Notes under the pieces: generated by a model
Database searches by the model: none
Seen by the model: only the letters and a program-made list of their open reading frames with translations
What the model was told of the DNA's origin: nothing
Shown here: positions 9,360 through 21,983 of the stretch, one piece after another
Layout of the letters: each line of letters starts with the position of its first letter
Position numbering within the stretch: the stretch's first letter is position 1
Translations under genes and position numbers: made by a program
Assembly (NCBI GenBank): GCA_022822325.1
Contig: JAJEBW010000018.1
Coordinates: forward strand, 186,001 to 250,000
DNA length: 64,000 bases
Reading direction: 5' to 3'
From: Gemmatimonadota bacterium
GTDB taxonomy: Bacteria > Gemmatimonadota > Gemmatimonadetes > Longimicrobiales > Gaopeijiaceae

Positions 9360-10079
9360 TCAAAAGCGCCAGCCGAGGCTGAGGCTCAGCCCGTATCCGC
9401 GCGCCCACTCGCTTTGCACCACCGGCTCGGTCTCGCCGGCGGCGTCCTCGATCCGTTTTGCGGGATCGTCGAATCCGTCGGGCGTATTCAACTTCCACAG
9501 GGTAAGTCCCGCCTCGCCATGGAGCATCAGCCGCGAACTCAGCGCCATCCGGAAACCCGCGCCCGAGGTGGTTGTGAAGGCGGTCCCGAACTCGAAGAGA
9601 TCCTCCGGCAGAAGCACCTCCGCGAACTCCCCCTGGCCGGCCAGATCCATCGCGATGCCGCCTCCCACGAAGAGATGCGGGGTGATCCGGTTCCAGGTCC
9701 GTCTGCCGGTCAGGGAGAAGTCGAGCCTGACGTCGGCCATCAGGAGCTGCACATCGGTCTCGCCGATCTTGCGGTCGCCCGGAACCCGGCGGGGATCGAT
9801 CACATCGCGCCGGGTCGGCAGCCAGGTCAGCAGCCCCTGGATAAAGAGCGGCCCGCTCGCCTCGACCGAATAGCGCGCGCCCATGAACGATCCCGACTTC
9901 GGTCCCAGATCCAGAGAACCTTGCGAGAGCGCGATCGCGCCCCAGAAGATGGAGGTCTCCTGCGCCTTTTCGATGAAACGATAGGAAGAGGGAATCGTCT
10001 GACCGGAGACCGGACCGGATGCGCCAAGGCCCGAACCGGCCACCAGGGCCGCCGCGAGAAGGGTACGGGCTGGGATCAT
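9360..10079 (-). CDS. outer-membrane beta-barrel protein
   Basis: The 239-residue product begins with a Sec signal peptide (cleavage expected near GPVSGQ, around residue 27). It continues as alternating hydrophobic and polar strands such as DVQLLMADVRLDFSLTG, RITPHLFVGGGIAMDL and SRLMLHGEAGLTLWKL. It ends in SLSLGWRF, and a terminal Phe is typical of outer-membrane barrels recognised by BamA. No specific family was recognised, and size fits an OmpA-like or OmpW-like eight-stranded barrel. It is the first gene of the minus-strand set leading to moeA and the M23 lipoprotein. ATG at 10079 lies at the head of a 228-base divergent region. Confidence 0.68.
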   Translation of the reverse strand: MIPARTLLAAALVAGSGLGASGPVSGQTIPSSYRFIEKAQETSIFWGAIALSQGSLDLGPKSGSFMGARYSVEASGPLFIQGLLTWLPTRRDVIDPRRVPGDRKIGETDVQLLMADVRLDFSLTGRRTWNRITPHLFVGGGIAMDLAGQGEFAEVLLPEDLFEFGTAFTTTSGAGFRMALSSRLMLHGEAGLTLWKLNTPDGFDDPAKRIEDAAGETEPVVQSEWARGYGLSLSLGWRF

Positions 10080-10307
10080 GAATGGACGCCTGACAGTCGG
10101 TGATCGCTTCGGGGATCGAATCGGCGAGCGCGTTGGGAATGTAATGGATTGGCCCCAAGGGTTCCCAAATCGCCTCCGGCAACTGACTGTTAGTGGGCGG
10201 GAGTCCGATCCCCGGCGGTCCCTCCGGCCCGGGGGAGGTCGGGGGCGTTCGGACAACTCGCGACCGCTGCCGAAAGGGGCGGTCCCACCGTGACCAAGGG
10301 AGGCAGA
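10080..10307 (+). other. divergent intergenic region with an imperfect inverted repeat
   Basis: This gap lies between the barrel-protein gene (minus) and the zinc-ribbon protein gene (plus) and must contain promoters for both. An imperfect inverted repeat is visible: CTGACAGTC at 10090-10098 against GACTGTTAG at 10185-10193 (one mismatch). It could be an operator, but with one copy of each arm this is weak. No gene or RNA is seen. Confidence 0.3.
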
Positions 10308-11207
10308 ATGCGCTGCTCCACCTGCGGCGACCAGCTCCTGGCGGGCGAAGACCGGTGTCCCACCTGCGGCGCCGTTGCCAATCTGCCCAGGCGCGTGCGG
10401 ATCCGGCCCAATGCCCGCCGCTGCCCGCGCTGCGGTCATCACAGCGAAGGAGGCGCCTACTTCGGCCGCGTCGGCAATCTCGCGCTCCTCGTCGGACTCA
10501 GCGTCTTCACCTGGGGCGTCGGGGGACTGATCTACTATGCAAGCTGCCGCCGCCGTCGCGTCTGTCCCTCCTGCGGTCTCGGGTGGGAGCACTCCCTGGA
10601 CCTCGAAGAGGTTCCTCCCGTCCTTCCTCCCGCGCCCCGCGCCTCCGTTCCGGTTCCGCGCCCCGCGCCTGCGGCCCCGGCGCCTCCCAAGCCCCCTGCA
10701 ACCCCGGCGGTTGTTCCCACTGCGGCCACCCCCTCGCTTCCCTCCAACGGCATCGGCAGGCGCGTCGTGGGCGTGGGGATGGGCTTCTTCGGATCCGTCA
10801 TGATCGTCGGAGGCATCGCCGGCCAGGCCACGGTGGACGGTCCCCCGATCCTCCTCGGTTCGATCCTGGGAATGATGGGCTCGGGTCTCTTCCTCTGGGG
10901 ATGGCGGTCTCTGCAGGAACGCCGCCGCACCGTCCTCCAGGATCTGGCCCGCAAGGTTCTGATCATGGCCACCGCGCGGGACGGCGTCCTGACGGTGACC
11001 GAGGTCGCGGCTGAGCTGGAGCTGAGCCTGGGGGCGGCCGAGAAGCTCATGGAGCAGATGGACGACGGCTTCCGGGTGCGTTCCGACGTGAGCGACGAGG
11101 GGGTGATCTACTACGAGTTTCCGGAGGTCGTCCACCGCGATGCGTTGCGGGCGGCGAAGACGCGCCGGGGACGGACGGGGCCATCCGTCGCGGCGGATAG
11201 CGGCTGA
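10308..11207 (+). CDS. zinc-ribbon membrane protein with C-terminal winged-helix-like segment
   Basis: No named family was recognised. The 299-residue product starts with a double zinc knuckle (CSTC at residues 3-6 and CPTC at 17-20), then a second pair (CPRC near 39 and CPSC near 86) that brackets a hydrophobic hairpin, NLALLVGLSVFTWGVGGLIYY. A Pro/Ala/Val-rich linker follows, then two membrane segments (VVGVGMGFFGSVMIVGGI and ILLGSILGMMGSGLFLWGW). The last 80 residues read like a winged helix (VLTVTEVAAELELSLGAAEK), where TVTEVAAEL would be the recognition region. A GTG 18 bases upstream is possible, but ATG 10308 sits correctly behind GGGAGG and is preferred. It stands alone between promoters. 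Confidence 0.6.
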   Translation: MRCSTCGDQLLAGEDRCPTCGAVANLPRRVRIRPNARRCPRCGHHSEGGAYFGRVGNLALLVGLSVFTWGVGGLIYYASCRRRRVCPSCGLGWEHSLDLEEVPPVLPPAPRASVPVPRPAPAAPAPPKPPATPAVVPTAATPSLPSNGIGRRVVGVGMGFFGSVMIVGGIAGQATVDGPPILLGSILGMMGSGLFLWGWRSLQERRRTVLQDLARKVLIMATARDGVLTVTEVAAELELSLGAAEKLMEQMDDGFRVRSDVSDEGVIYYEFPEVVHRDALRAAKTRRGRTGPSVAADSG

Positions 11208-11248
11208 CCCCATTTCGTGCAGCCGCCCCTGCAGCCCGCGCGCCCGCG

Positions 11249-11277
11249 CAAACAATCCGGGCCGGTCGCGTTATAAT
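11249..11277 (+). promoter_or_regulatory. candidate sigma-70-type promoter upstream of the acs operon
   Basis: A perfect TATAAT occurs at 11272-11277 in an otherwise GC-rich gap, about 95 bases before the small gene that leads the acs operon. The hexamer at the right distance upstream (CAAACA, 11249-11254) is a poor minus-35, so activation by another factor is possible. Position and the exact minus-10 are the only support. Confidence 0.4.
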
Positions 11278-11371
11278 CATTTCCGCGATTGATCCCGCTT
11301 TCTCCGGCGGCAGGATCGGATCGCCCGACCGGGACCGCCGGAGCCAACACCGCCGAACCGCAACGACGAGG

Positions 11372-11619
11372 GTGCACGTGCGACGCTTTGCCGACGATCA
11401 CGGCGTGGAGTGGGTGGCTTCGGTCGCCGATTCCGCCGGGGGGGACTACAAGGGCCGCTTTCACCTGATCCTTCGTTCCGAGAGGGAGGGGACCGGACCG
11501 GTCGCCCTGGCCGATGTGCGCTGGAACTCCCGCAGGACCGCCCAACGCACGCTGCGCACGATGTCCGCCGCGGAGCTGAAGCGCCGTCTGCGATCCGCCC
11601 GGGGCCGGGGGACGGACCC

Positions 11620-11623
<4 letters not shown>
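11372..11623 (+). CDS. small conserved hypothetical protein ahead of acs
   Basis: An 83-residue soluble protein with no signal or membrane segment. The readable core is [26 protein letters not shown] and [17 protein letters not shown], ending in a basic helix ([12 protein letters not shown]). The WVASV...YKGR...VRWNSRRTA order looks like a small protein I associate with Gemmatimonadota genomes, but that is recollection and no function is known. The start is GTG 11372. Its stop overlaps the acs start as ATGA, so it is translationally coupled to acetyl-CoA synthetase. Confidence 0.62.
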
Positions 11624-13590
<1,967 letters not shown>

Positions 13591-13595
13591 GAAGC

Positions 13596-15567
<1,972 letters not shown>

Positions 15568-15578
15568 TCAGGAACGCG

Positions 15579-17006
15579 ATGCCGCCGCTCGTCCGCTACC
15601 GGTCCCTTCCCGCGCTGGCCGCGCTCTTCGCGCTGGGTTGCGCCTCCTCGCAGCAGGGGGAAATACCGGCCATGCGCATTGCCCCCGCGCCTGCGGGTGG
15701 GGAAGAGACCGGCGAGCAGGCGGTCCCCCTGATTCCGGTCGCGGGCGGTGCGGATCCGTATCCCGCAAACGAACTCGAGCTCGATTCGCTCAACCCCGAA
15801 CCTGCCGATCCTCCGCTGCCCGCGCTTCCCCCCGATCCGATCCTCTCGTCGCCGTCGGCGATCGACCGGCGAATCGAGGAGCGGGTGGACTGGTGGATGA
15901 ACTTCTGGTCCGGCCGCGCGCGCGCGTCAGTGGAGGGCGGCCTGGCCCGCATGGGGCGCTACGAGGAGTACATCGCGGCCGAGTTGGCGGAACGCGGATT
16001 GCCGGCCTCGCTGCGTTTCCTTCCACTGGTCGAGACGGACTATGTCACAACCGCGGTCTCGCCGGTCGGCGCGGGCGGTCTCTGGCAGTTCATGCCCGCG
16101 ACCGCGCGGTGGCTGGGCCTGCGCGTCGACGGGGCGGTGGATGCGCGCTTCGATCCCTTTGCGGCCACCCCCCGGGCGCTCGATTACCTCGTGGCGTTGC
16201 AGGAGCAGTTCGAGTCCTGGTTCCTGACGCTGGCGGCCTACAACGCGGGCCCCGGCCGCATCGAAAGGGCGATTCGCCGACATGGAGGCGGCACGCCTCG
16301 CACCGATGAGCTCTTTACCCGGATTCGTCCTCATCTGGCAGCCGAGACGCGCGACTTCATTCCCAAATTCCTGGCCGCCGCGCGGATGGGAGACGACCTC
16401 TCCGATCTGGTGAAGGAGCCCCCGCTACGGGTGGAGACGGTGCGCGTGGAGGGGATGGCTTCGCTGGCGGCGATCGCCCAGGTGGCCGGGGTGGAGAGGG
16501 ACGAGGTCGCCCGGCTGAATCCACATCTGCGCATGGGGCGCACCCCGGTCGGGCGGAGCACGGCGGTGCGGTTGCCGGTGGGGCGGGCCGAGGGCGTTCA
16601 GGAGCGGCTCGCGCAGCTTCCCGAGCGGGATCGCTTTCCCCATCATGTGGTTGCGGAGGGCGAGACCCTCTGGGGCATCGCACGCGGCTACGGAGTGTCG
16701 GTGGCGGCGCTGGAAGCGGCCAATCCCCAGGTGCGAGCGCGCACGATGCAGATCGGCGCCCTTCTGACCTTGCCCCGGGGCGACGGCGATTCCTCCGGCG
16801 GCGCGGCTCCGGCGGCCGCGAACGACGATCGCCGCGGCCCGGAGCCGGTGCGCCGGGGGCTCCATGTGGTGGCGCACGGCGACACCCTCTGGGAGATCGC
16901 GCGGCGCTACGGGGTCACGCTGGAGGAGTTGCGGGCCTTGAACCGGATGGGGACCCGCACCCTGATCCGGCCGGGCGACCGGGTGCGCATCCCGGCCAGC
17001 GGGTGA
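15579..17006 (+). CDS. MltD-like membrane-bound lytic transglycosylase with LysM repeats
   Basis: A 475-residue lipoprotein murein transglycosylase. The signal ends LAALFALGC, so Cys21 is lipidated. After a Pro-rich linker, the SLT domain spans about residues 110-270. It contains the catalytic-glutamate motif LRFLPLVETDYVTTAVSPVG and GLWQFMPATARWLGL, then LTLAAYNAGPGRIERAI. Two clear LysM domains follow (VAEGETLWGIARGYGVSVAA and VAHGDTLWEIARRYGVTLEE), with a weaker LysM-like segment before them (AIAQVAGVERDEVARLNP). LysM repeats bind peptidoglycan. This enzyme cleaves glycan strands to 1,6-anhydromuropeptides at the inner face of the outer membrane. It starts 11 bases after guaB. Confidence 0.9.
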   Translation: MPPLVRYRSLPALAALFALGCASSQQGEIPAMRIAPAPAGGEETGEQAVPLIPVAGGADPYPANELELDSLNPEPADPPLPALPPDPILSSPSAIDRRIEERVDWWMNFWSGRARASVEGGLARMGRYEEYIAAELAERGLPASLRFLPLVETDYVTTAVSPVGAGGLWQFMPATARWLGLRVDGAVDARFDPFAATPRALDYLVALQEQFESWFLTLAAYNAGPGRIERAIRRHGGGTPRTDELFTRIRPHLAAETRDFIPKFLAAARMGDDLSDLVKEPPLRVETVRVEGMASLAAIAQVAGVERDEVARLNPHLRMGRTPVGRSTAVRLPVGRAEGVQERLAQLPERDRFPHHVVAEGETLWGIARGYGVSVAALEAANPQVRARTMQIGALLTLPRGDGDSSGGAAPAAANDDRRGPEPVRRGLHVVAHGDTLWEIARRYGVTLEELRALNRMGTRTLIRPGDRVRIPASG

Positions 17007-17016
17007 GCGGCAAAGA

Positions 17017-17514
17017 TCAGGACCCGCCGGGGGAACGCCAGTCACCCGACCTCCCCCCCGCCTTTTCCACCAGCTCGATCTTCTCGATCGTCATGCCGCG
17101 GTCCGCCGCCTTCAACATGTCGTAGGCAGCGAGCAGCGCCACCGAAACCGCCGTCAGAGCCTCCATCTCCACGCCGGTCCGGCCCGAGATCCGCGCCGTG
17201 GCGGTGACGCGCAAACCGGGCAGTCCGGGATCCGGTGCGATCTCCACCCCCACGCTGGCAGCCGGCAGGAGATGACAGAGCGGAATCAGCTCTCCGGCGC
17301 GTTTTCCGGCCATGATCCCGGCGATTCGCGAGACCTGTTCCACATCTCCCTTGGGGTTCTGGCCTGAGACCAGCAGCGCGTAGGCACCGGGCGAGCAGCG
17401 CAGGGATCCGCGCGCCACGGCCCGGCGATCCGTAGTTTCCTTGTCGGCGACATCGACCATGGCCGCGCGGCCTGCGGCGTCCAGGTGGGTGAGTTCATCG
17501 GGAGGCATCGACAT
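17017..17514 (-). CDS. moaC: cyclic pyranopterin monophosphate synthase MoaC
   Basis: MoaC completes the first stage of molybdenum-cofactor synthesis, converting the MoaA product into cyclic pyranopterin monophosphate. The 165-residue protein shows the family order: LTHLDAAGRAAMVDVADKET, GDVEQVSRIAGIMAGKRAGE, the signature LIPLCHLLPAASVGV, and EMEALTAVSVALLAAYDMLK followed by MTIEKIELVEKAGGRSGDW. The catalytic Lys and His residues of these motifs are present. ATG 17514 gives MSMPPDELTHL. It is convergent with the transglycosylase gene and stands alone on its strand. moeA lies on the same strand 8 kb downstream. Confidence 0.95.
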   Translation of the reverse strand: MSMPPDELTHLDAAGRAAMVDVADKETTDRRAVARGSLRCSPGAYALLVSGQNPKGDVEQVSRIAGIMAGKRAGELIPLCHLLPAASVGVEIAPDPGLPGLRVTATARISGRTGVEMEALTAVSVALLAAYDMLKAADRGMTIEKIELVEKAGGRSGDWRSPGGS

Positions 17515-17671
17515 GGGCGATCATCCTGCGTTGTGTCGCAGTGCGGCAGGTTGTCGTAAGGGCAATGACCTGACAGCAGGCGGGAGGAAAGGACGGTGGC
17601 CGGACCGGCCTCGCCGAGGTTGGATGAGAAGTGCTTCAAACCACTCGCGAACCACGGAAAGGAGAAGGAGA

Positions 17672-17923
17672 ATGACCACCGTCCAGGCAGAGAAGATAGC
17701 GCGCCGGAGGCTGTCGTTGCTACAGTTTGCCGAGGAACTCGGCAACGTCTCGAAGGTCTGCCGGATCGTCTGCTACGGCCGCCAGCAGTTCTGCGAGATC
17801 CGGCCAGCCCGACAAGCACCCTTGTGAGCGCTTCCTGCAGGTCGAGGAGATCGCACACCGAACCACGACGGTCGGAGGCCCCGGTCCAACGACTTCATCG
17901 AGCGCTTCCACCGCACCCTGTGA
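17672..17923 (+). pseudogene. remnant of an IS481-type transposase (internal deletion plus frameshift)
   Basis: The first 51 codons, behind a strong GGAGAAGGAG site, read MTTVQAEKIARRRLSLLQFA and EELGNVSKVC...GRQQFCEIR. This is the helix-turn-helix N terminus of IS481-type transposases. That frame stops at 17827. From about 17805 the next frame reads KHPCERFLQVEEIAHRTTTV, and from 17885 the original frame resumes with SNDFIERFHRTL and a stop. Both pieces match the end of the rve catalytic domain, which normally reads as one continuous segment. Most of the integrase core is missing, with at least two frame changes, so the element is dead. No matching terminal inverted repeats were found by eye. 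Confidence 0.75.
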
Positions 17924-18434
17924 TCCGATCGTTGCCTGTGACTCGGCGGCCGTCCAGTCTCCCGTTGCGACGCTCGCTCTCGATCCGGTCGCCCACCATT
18001 CGGTTCGCCTGAGCGAAAGCGACGAGGTCGCCCTCGCAGGGAAAGAGACAGCCTGCGTGGTTGATTCCTACGAAAGCGCCATGGTCTGCTATGACACCCG
18101 GGGGACCGAGGTCGCCGTTTGGGGCAAGGAAGGCGAGGGCCCCGGAGAGTTTCCCAGGGGAGACCCGCGGGATGTAATCAGCATGACGAGTGACCGACTC
18201 GGGATCTGGAGTTCGCGCCATCGGCGGCTATCCGTGTTCAGGGCGGATGGTGAACATATCCGCGATTACAGCCTTAACGTCCCTGACTCGACTCTGGTTG
18301 CTCTGGTGGATCGTCAAGACTCGGGCGGAAATACCCGGGCGCGGACTGGATTGGCACGATATCTCCCCTGTGAACCTTGGCCGACTGACCCAGGATCAAA
18401 GGTGACTTGGCTCAGGAGCGGAAAGCGGCGTTGA
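17924..18434 (+). pseudogene. fragment of a 6-bladed beta-propeller type protein
   Basis: A frame without stop codons follows the transposase remnant directly and ends at TGA 18434. It contains ACVVDSYESAMVCYDTRGTE, WGKEGEGPGEFPRG and RLGIWSSRHRRLSVFRADGE. The GKEGEGPGEF motif followed by a strand-rich segment is the usual look of lipoprotein-type six-bladed propellers. There is no signal peptide, and the first ATG in frame (18081) is in the middle of a blade. After about residue 170 the sequence stops looking like protein. I read this as the truncated middle of a gene broken by the insertion event. Codon use is less GC-rich than in the neighbours. Confidence 0.5.
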
Positions 18435-18438
18435 CGGC

Positions 18439-19623
18439 TTATGGCCCTGGCCGCGGCTTCCTTGAGAGCGGCTTCTTTGAGCGCGGCTTGCTTGAGACCA
18501 GCGTCCTGCGCAGATCCAGGAGCAGCGCTGCCACGAAAAGTTGCGGATTGACATTGCCGAGCGCCAGCCTGCGCGCCTCCTCCACCCGCGCCACGGCCCG
18601 CGCCGCCCGTTCCGGGGTCAGCGCCAGCCCACTGCCCGCCCGTCGCAGAAAGGACAGCTCGCCGACATCGACGACCCGGTTCTCGCACCCCAGCGTTGCC
18701 GCGGCGAGATCGCGGATCCGCAGTTGCAGGGTTCCCAGGAGATCGACCAGACCGCGCGCGCCCCCCGGGCCGAAGTCCAGCGCCGCCGCAAAGATGGATT
18801 CGTTCCCGCCGCCGATCGCCGCCCGCAGCAGCTTCAGCGCTCCCTGCCGCTCCCGCGCCAGCTCGCCCCCGGGATCGAGTTCGCCGATCGCCGCTCCGAT
18901 CGATCCCTGCGACCGGGCCGCCGCCTCTCTGGCCGCTTCGGGGACCGCGCCGCACTCCTCCTCCAGGAAGGCGGCCACATCGGCGATGGGGAGGGGGGGA
19001 AGATGAATGGGGAGCGCGCGCGAGCGGATCGTGTCGAGCAGGCTGCCGGGCGCGCCCGAAGTAAGGATGAAGCGGCTTCCCGCCGGGGGTTCCTCAAGGA
19101 GCTTTAGGAGCGCGTTGGCCGCCTCCGGGCTTGCCTCCTGGGGGATCAGGTATTCGGCGTCGCCGATGATGAAGATCTGCTCCTCGCTGATGCTGGGCCG
19201 CTTCGACGCCCGCTCGCGAAGGGAGCGCACCGCGCCGATATAGATCCCCTTGACCTCGTGGCCGCCGTTGGGTCGCAGGGGCTGCTTCCGGTATTCGGCG
19301 AGGCGGGCGGCGCGAGCGTCCTCCAGGGCGTCGGCCAGCTTTTCCGGGCTCGACTTGCGAGTGGGGCGGGGAAGGGGAAAGTACCAGTGGATGTCGGGGT
19401 GCTCGAGCGCGAGGGCGCGACGGCAGCTCAGGCAGTGGTCGCAGGGCCGGGGGTTCTCCTCGCAGAGACGGGTGCGCGCGATCCAGAGCGCCAGGGTCTG
19501 CTTGCCGCAACCGGGGATTCCGTGTATGAGAAGGGTGGCCGGGAGCTCCCGCCGGATCAGGGCGCGGGCCAGCGCAGTGCGCAGAGAGCGGTGGCCGCGA
19601 AAGGGGGGCGGGGCGGCGGTCAT
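18439..19623 (-). CDS. holB: DNA polymerase III delta' subunit
   Basis: HolB is a subunit of the clamp loader that opens the beta sliding clamp for replication. The 394-residue product has a modified Walker A motif (LIHGIPGCGKQTLAL) and a four-cysteine zinc module (CEENPRPCDHCLSC). The sensor region is SEEQIFIIGDAEYL, ANALLKLLEEPPAGSRFILT, and a C-terminal helical domain follows. It ends in a Lys/Ser/Pro tail (SSKPRSKKPLSRKPRPGP) not usual in the family. ATG 19623 overlaps the pdxA stop (ATGA), and it is the last gene of the long minus-strand cluster, bordering the decayed island. Confidence 0.88.
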   Translation of the reverse strand: MTAAPPPFRGHRSLRTALARALIRRELPATLLIHGIPGCGKQTLALWIARTRLCEENPRPCDHCLSCRRALALEHPDIHWYFPLPRPTRKSSPEKLADALEDARAARLAEYRKQPLRPNGGHEVKGIYIGAVRSLRERASKRPSISEEQIFIIGDAEYLIPQEASPEAANALLKLLEEPPAGSRFILTSGAPGSLLDTIRSRALPIHLPPLPIADVAAFLEEECGAVPEAAREAAARSQGSIGAAIGELDPGGELARERQGALKLLRAAIGGGNESIFAAALDFGPGGARGLVDLLGTLQLRIRDLAAATLGCENRVVDVGELSFLRRAGSGLALTPERAARAVARVEEARRLALGNVNPQLFVAALLLDLRRTLVSSKPRSKKPLSRKPRPGP

Positions 19624-20642
19624 GAAGGGGTTGCCGCGGTCGCGGGGGAAGGGAAGGCCGTTTCGCTGCGCTGTCTGCGGCGCGCCAGCCGGGCGGCCAG
19701 CCGGATGGCCGTCGTCATGGAGGACGGATTGGCCACGCCGCGGCCGGCGATGTCGAAGGCGGTGCCGTGATCGGGGGAGGTGCGGACGAAGGGAAGCCCG
19801 AGCGTCACATTCACTCCCCGGCCGAAGGACGCGGTCTTGAAGGCGGCCATCCCCACATCGTGATAGGGCGCCACGACGGCGTCGAATTCGCCCGCGAAGG
19901 CGCGGCCGAAGACGGTGTCGGCGGGAAGGGGGCCCGCGACCTCCCAGGGATCCCGGGCCAGAGCGGCGACCGCCGGCGCGAAGATCGCGGCCTCCTCCGT
20001 CCCGAACATCCCGTCGTCCGACGCATGCGGATTCAGGGCGCAGATCGCGATGCGGGGCCGCAGGATTCCCCAGTCGCGCGCGAGGGCGGAGCCCAGAAGG
20101 CGGGTCTGCGAGAGGAGCAGACTCGTGGTTACGGCCGCGGGCACCTCCGCCAGCGGAATGTGGATTGTGGCCAGAAGCACCCGTCGCGGAGCCGTGACGG
20201 GAGAATCGTCGCCCTCGTCGCACATCAGCATCCCCACCTCCCCCGCCCCCGCCAGCGCCATCAGCATCTCGGTGTGGCCCGGCGGAAACCCCGCGGCGGC
20301 CAGCGCCGGCTTGTGCACCGGCGCGGTCACGATTCCATCCACCGCGCCCGCGAGCGCCAACTCCACCGCACGCCTGACCGCCAACCCCGCCGCTCCTCCG
20401 GGATCCCCATTGCCCCCCACTGCCTCGAAGCGGCACGGTCCCTTGAAATCGGTCGCCCACTCGCCCGGCCCGATCACCCGGGTCTCGGCCACCCGGAAGC
20501 GCGCTTCGGGCTCGTCCGCGATCGCCGCCAGCGCCTTCGCCGCCACCTCGGGCCCGATTCCCCGCGGGTCGCCGAGGGTAATGGCCAACCGAACGCGGGG
20601 CGGCGCTTCCCCGGGCGACGTCGCTTCCCGCAACCGGGTCAC
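19620..20642 (-). CDS. pdxA: 4-hydroxythreonine-4-phosphate dehydrogenase
   Basis: PdxA oxidises 4-phosphohydroxy-L-threonine in the DXP-dependent route to pyridoxal phosphate. The product is 340 residues. Landmarks are [20 protein letters not shown] at the N terminus, [46 protein letters not shown], and the metal-binding histidine and aspartate residues in [15 protein letters not shown] and [15 protein letters not shown]. The end is [20 protein letters not shown]. The start is GTG 20642, overlapping the SurA stop as GTGA. Its presence in a cluster of envelope-folding and repair genes has no obvious metabolic logic. Confidence 0.93.
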   Translation of the reverse strand: MTRLREATSPGEAPPRVRLAITLGDPRGIGPEVAAKALAAIADEPEARFRVAETRVIGPGEWATDFKGPCRFEAVGGNGDPGGAAGLAVRRAVELALAGAVDGIVTAPVHKPALAAAGFPPGHTEMLMALAGAGEVGMLMCDEGDDSPVTAPRRVLLATIHIPLAEVPAAVTTSLLLSQTRLLGSALARDWGILRPRIAICALNPHASDDGMFGTEEAAIFAPAVAALARDPWEVAGPLPADTVFGRAFAGEFDAVVAPYHDVGMAAFKTASFGRGVNVTLGLPFVRTSPDHGTAFDIAGRGVANPSSMTTAIRLAARLARRRQRSETAFPSPATAATPS

Positions 20643-21964
20643 CGCCCCCGGAGCGCCGGATCCCTGATCTCGATCCAGGTCTTCGCCCGCAGACCGTCGA
20701 GGAGCGCGCGCTCCCGCTTCTCGGCGATCAGACTGGCGCGAATCTGCGGCTCCAGATCCTCGAAGCTGTAGGCGCCGGCTTCGCGCAGCTCCACAATCCG
20801 GATGATCGCAAAGAGCTCCTGGGCGTCGAGGGTGAACTGAATCGGTCCCACGATCTCGCCCTCTTCGCGCCCGGTCAGCGCGGCCACATAGGCGGGCGCC
20901 AGAATCTGGGCCACCTGACGCTGCGGAACGGTGGCCGAATCGGGCAGGCTGGGCTCGTGGAATTCGTCGATCAGCCCCTGGAAGTCCTCGTTGCGGGCGC
21001 GCTCGGCGACCCCGGCGGCCAGCGCGCGGGTGCGTCCGATGTCGCGCGGACCGATCTCCGGCCGGATCAGGATGTGACGGGCCTTGCGTTCGGCGAAGCG
21101 AATGCGCTCCACGAGGATGACATGGAAGCCGAACTCGGTCTCGACCACCTCGCTCACCTCGCCCTCGAGCAGCCGAAAGGCCGTCTCCTCGAACTCGTCC
21201 ACCATGAATCCCCGGCGGAACCACCCCAGGTCTCCACCCGCCGCCGCCGATCCCGGATCCTGCGAGCGAGCGGTGGCCAGCTCGGCAAAGTCCTCTCCCG
21301 CGCGCACCCGGTCCAGAAGCGCCTGCGCCTCCGCGCGAGCCTCGTCGCGAGTGGAATCGGAGGCTTCCACGGTCAGCAGCACCTGCTTGAAGGTCACCGT
21401 CGCGGGGCGTTCCTGCAGCACATCGCGCCCCTCCTCGAAGGCGGCCCGGACCTCCGCGTCGCTCACCTCGACCGCTCCGTCGCCGCGGTGGCGCTGCATG
21501 TACAGCTCAACCAGCATTCTCTGGCTGATTTCGTCGCGGGTGAGCTCGCGGTAGGCCTGCATGGTGAGCCCCTGCACGTCAAGCTCCCGGTCCATCGCCT
21601 CGCGTCCCCCGATCCCCTCCTCGATCTGCGCGATCCGCTGTTCCAGCATCTCTTCGACGCGTTGCTCGTCGATCTCGAGCAGGGTGTCCTGGGCGGCGGC
21701 CTGCAGGACGATCTGCTGGCGAATGAGCAGATCCAGGAAGGCCGCGCGCATCTCGTCGCGTTCGGAGCTTCCGTCGGGAGGAAGGGTCTCGCCCATCGCC
21801 CGGCGCTGCTGCTCGTACTGGAGAAGCTGCGACATCAGCACGACGGAGTCGCCGACCTCCGCGATCACCCGGTCGACCATCTCCTCCTGGGCGTGGAGCG
21901 ATCCTTGGGAAGGCGGAGCAAGGGCGGCCGCGATCGCGACCATGATGGCGGCGGTTCGGTTCAT
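20639..21964 (-). CDS. SurA-like periplasmic peptidylprolyl isomerase/chaperone
   Basis: A 441-residue exported protein with a signal peptide (cleavage near SLHAQ). It has a SurA-type N-terminal helical domain ([37 protein letters not shown]) and a first parvulin domain ([45 protein letters not shown]). A degenerate second parvulin-like part follows ([14 protein letters not shown]) and a closing helix. SurA escorts outer-membrane barrels to the BAM machinery. ATG 21964 begins 20 bases after the upstream parvulin lipoprotein gene, and the end overlaps pdxA. It probably serves the TonB receptor and other barrels of this organism. Confidence 0.86.
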   Translation of the reverse strand: MNRTAAIMVAIAAALAPPSQGSLHAQEEMVDRVIAEVGDSVVLMSQLLQYEQQRRAMGETLPPDGSSERDEMRAAFLDLLIRQQIVLQAAAQDTLLEIDEQRVEEMLEQRIAQIEEGIGGREAMDRELDVQGLTMQAYRELTRDEISQRMLVELYMQRHRGDGAVEVSDAEVRAAFEEGRDVLQERPATVTFKQVLLTVEASDSTRDEARAEAQALLDRVRAGEDFAELATARSQDPGSAAAGGDLGWFRRGFMVDEFEETAFRLLEGEVSEVVETEFGFHVILVERIRFAERKARHILIRPEIGPRDIGRTRALAAGVAERARNEDFQGLIDEFHEPSLPDSATVPQRQVAQILAPAYVAALTGREEGEIVGPIQFTLDAQELFAIIRIVELREAGAYSFEDLEPQIRASLIAEKRERALLDGLRAKTWIEIRDPALRGR

Positions 21965-21983
21965 CTGCGTATGGCCTCTGGCG

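Noticed and set aside
17515..17671. Riboswitch for molybdenum cofactor upstream of moaC
   Set aside because: No conserved stem pattern of the Moco RNA motif was seen. The gap is better explained as flank of the transposase remnant.
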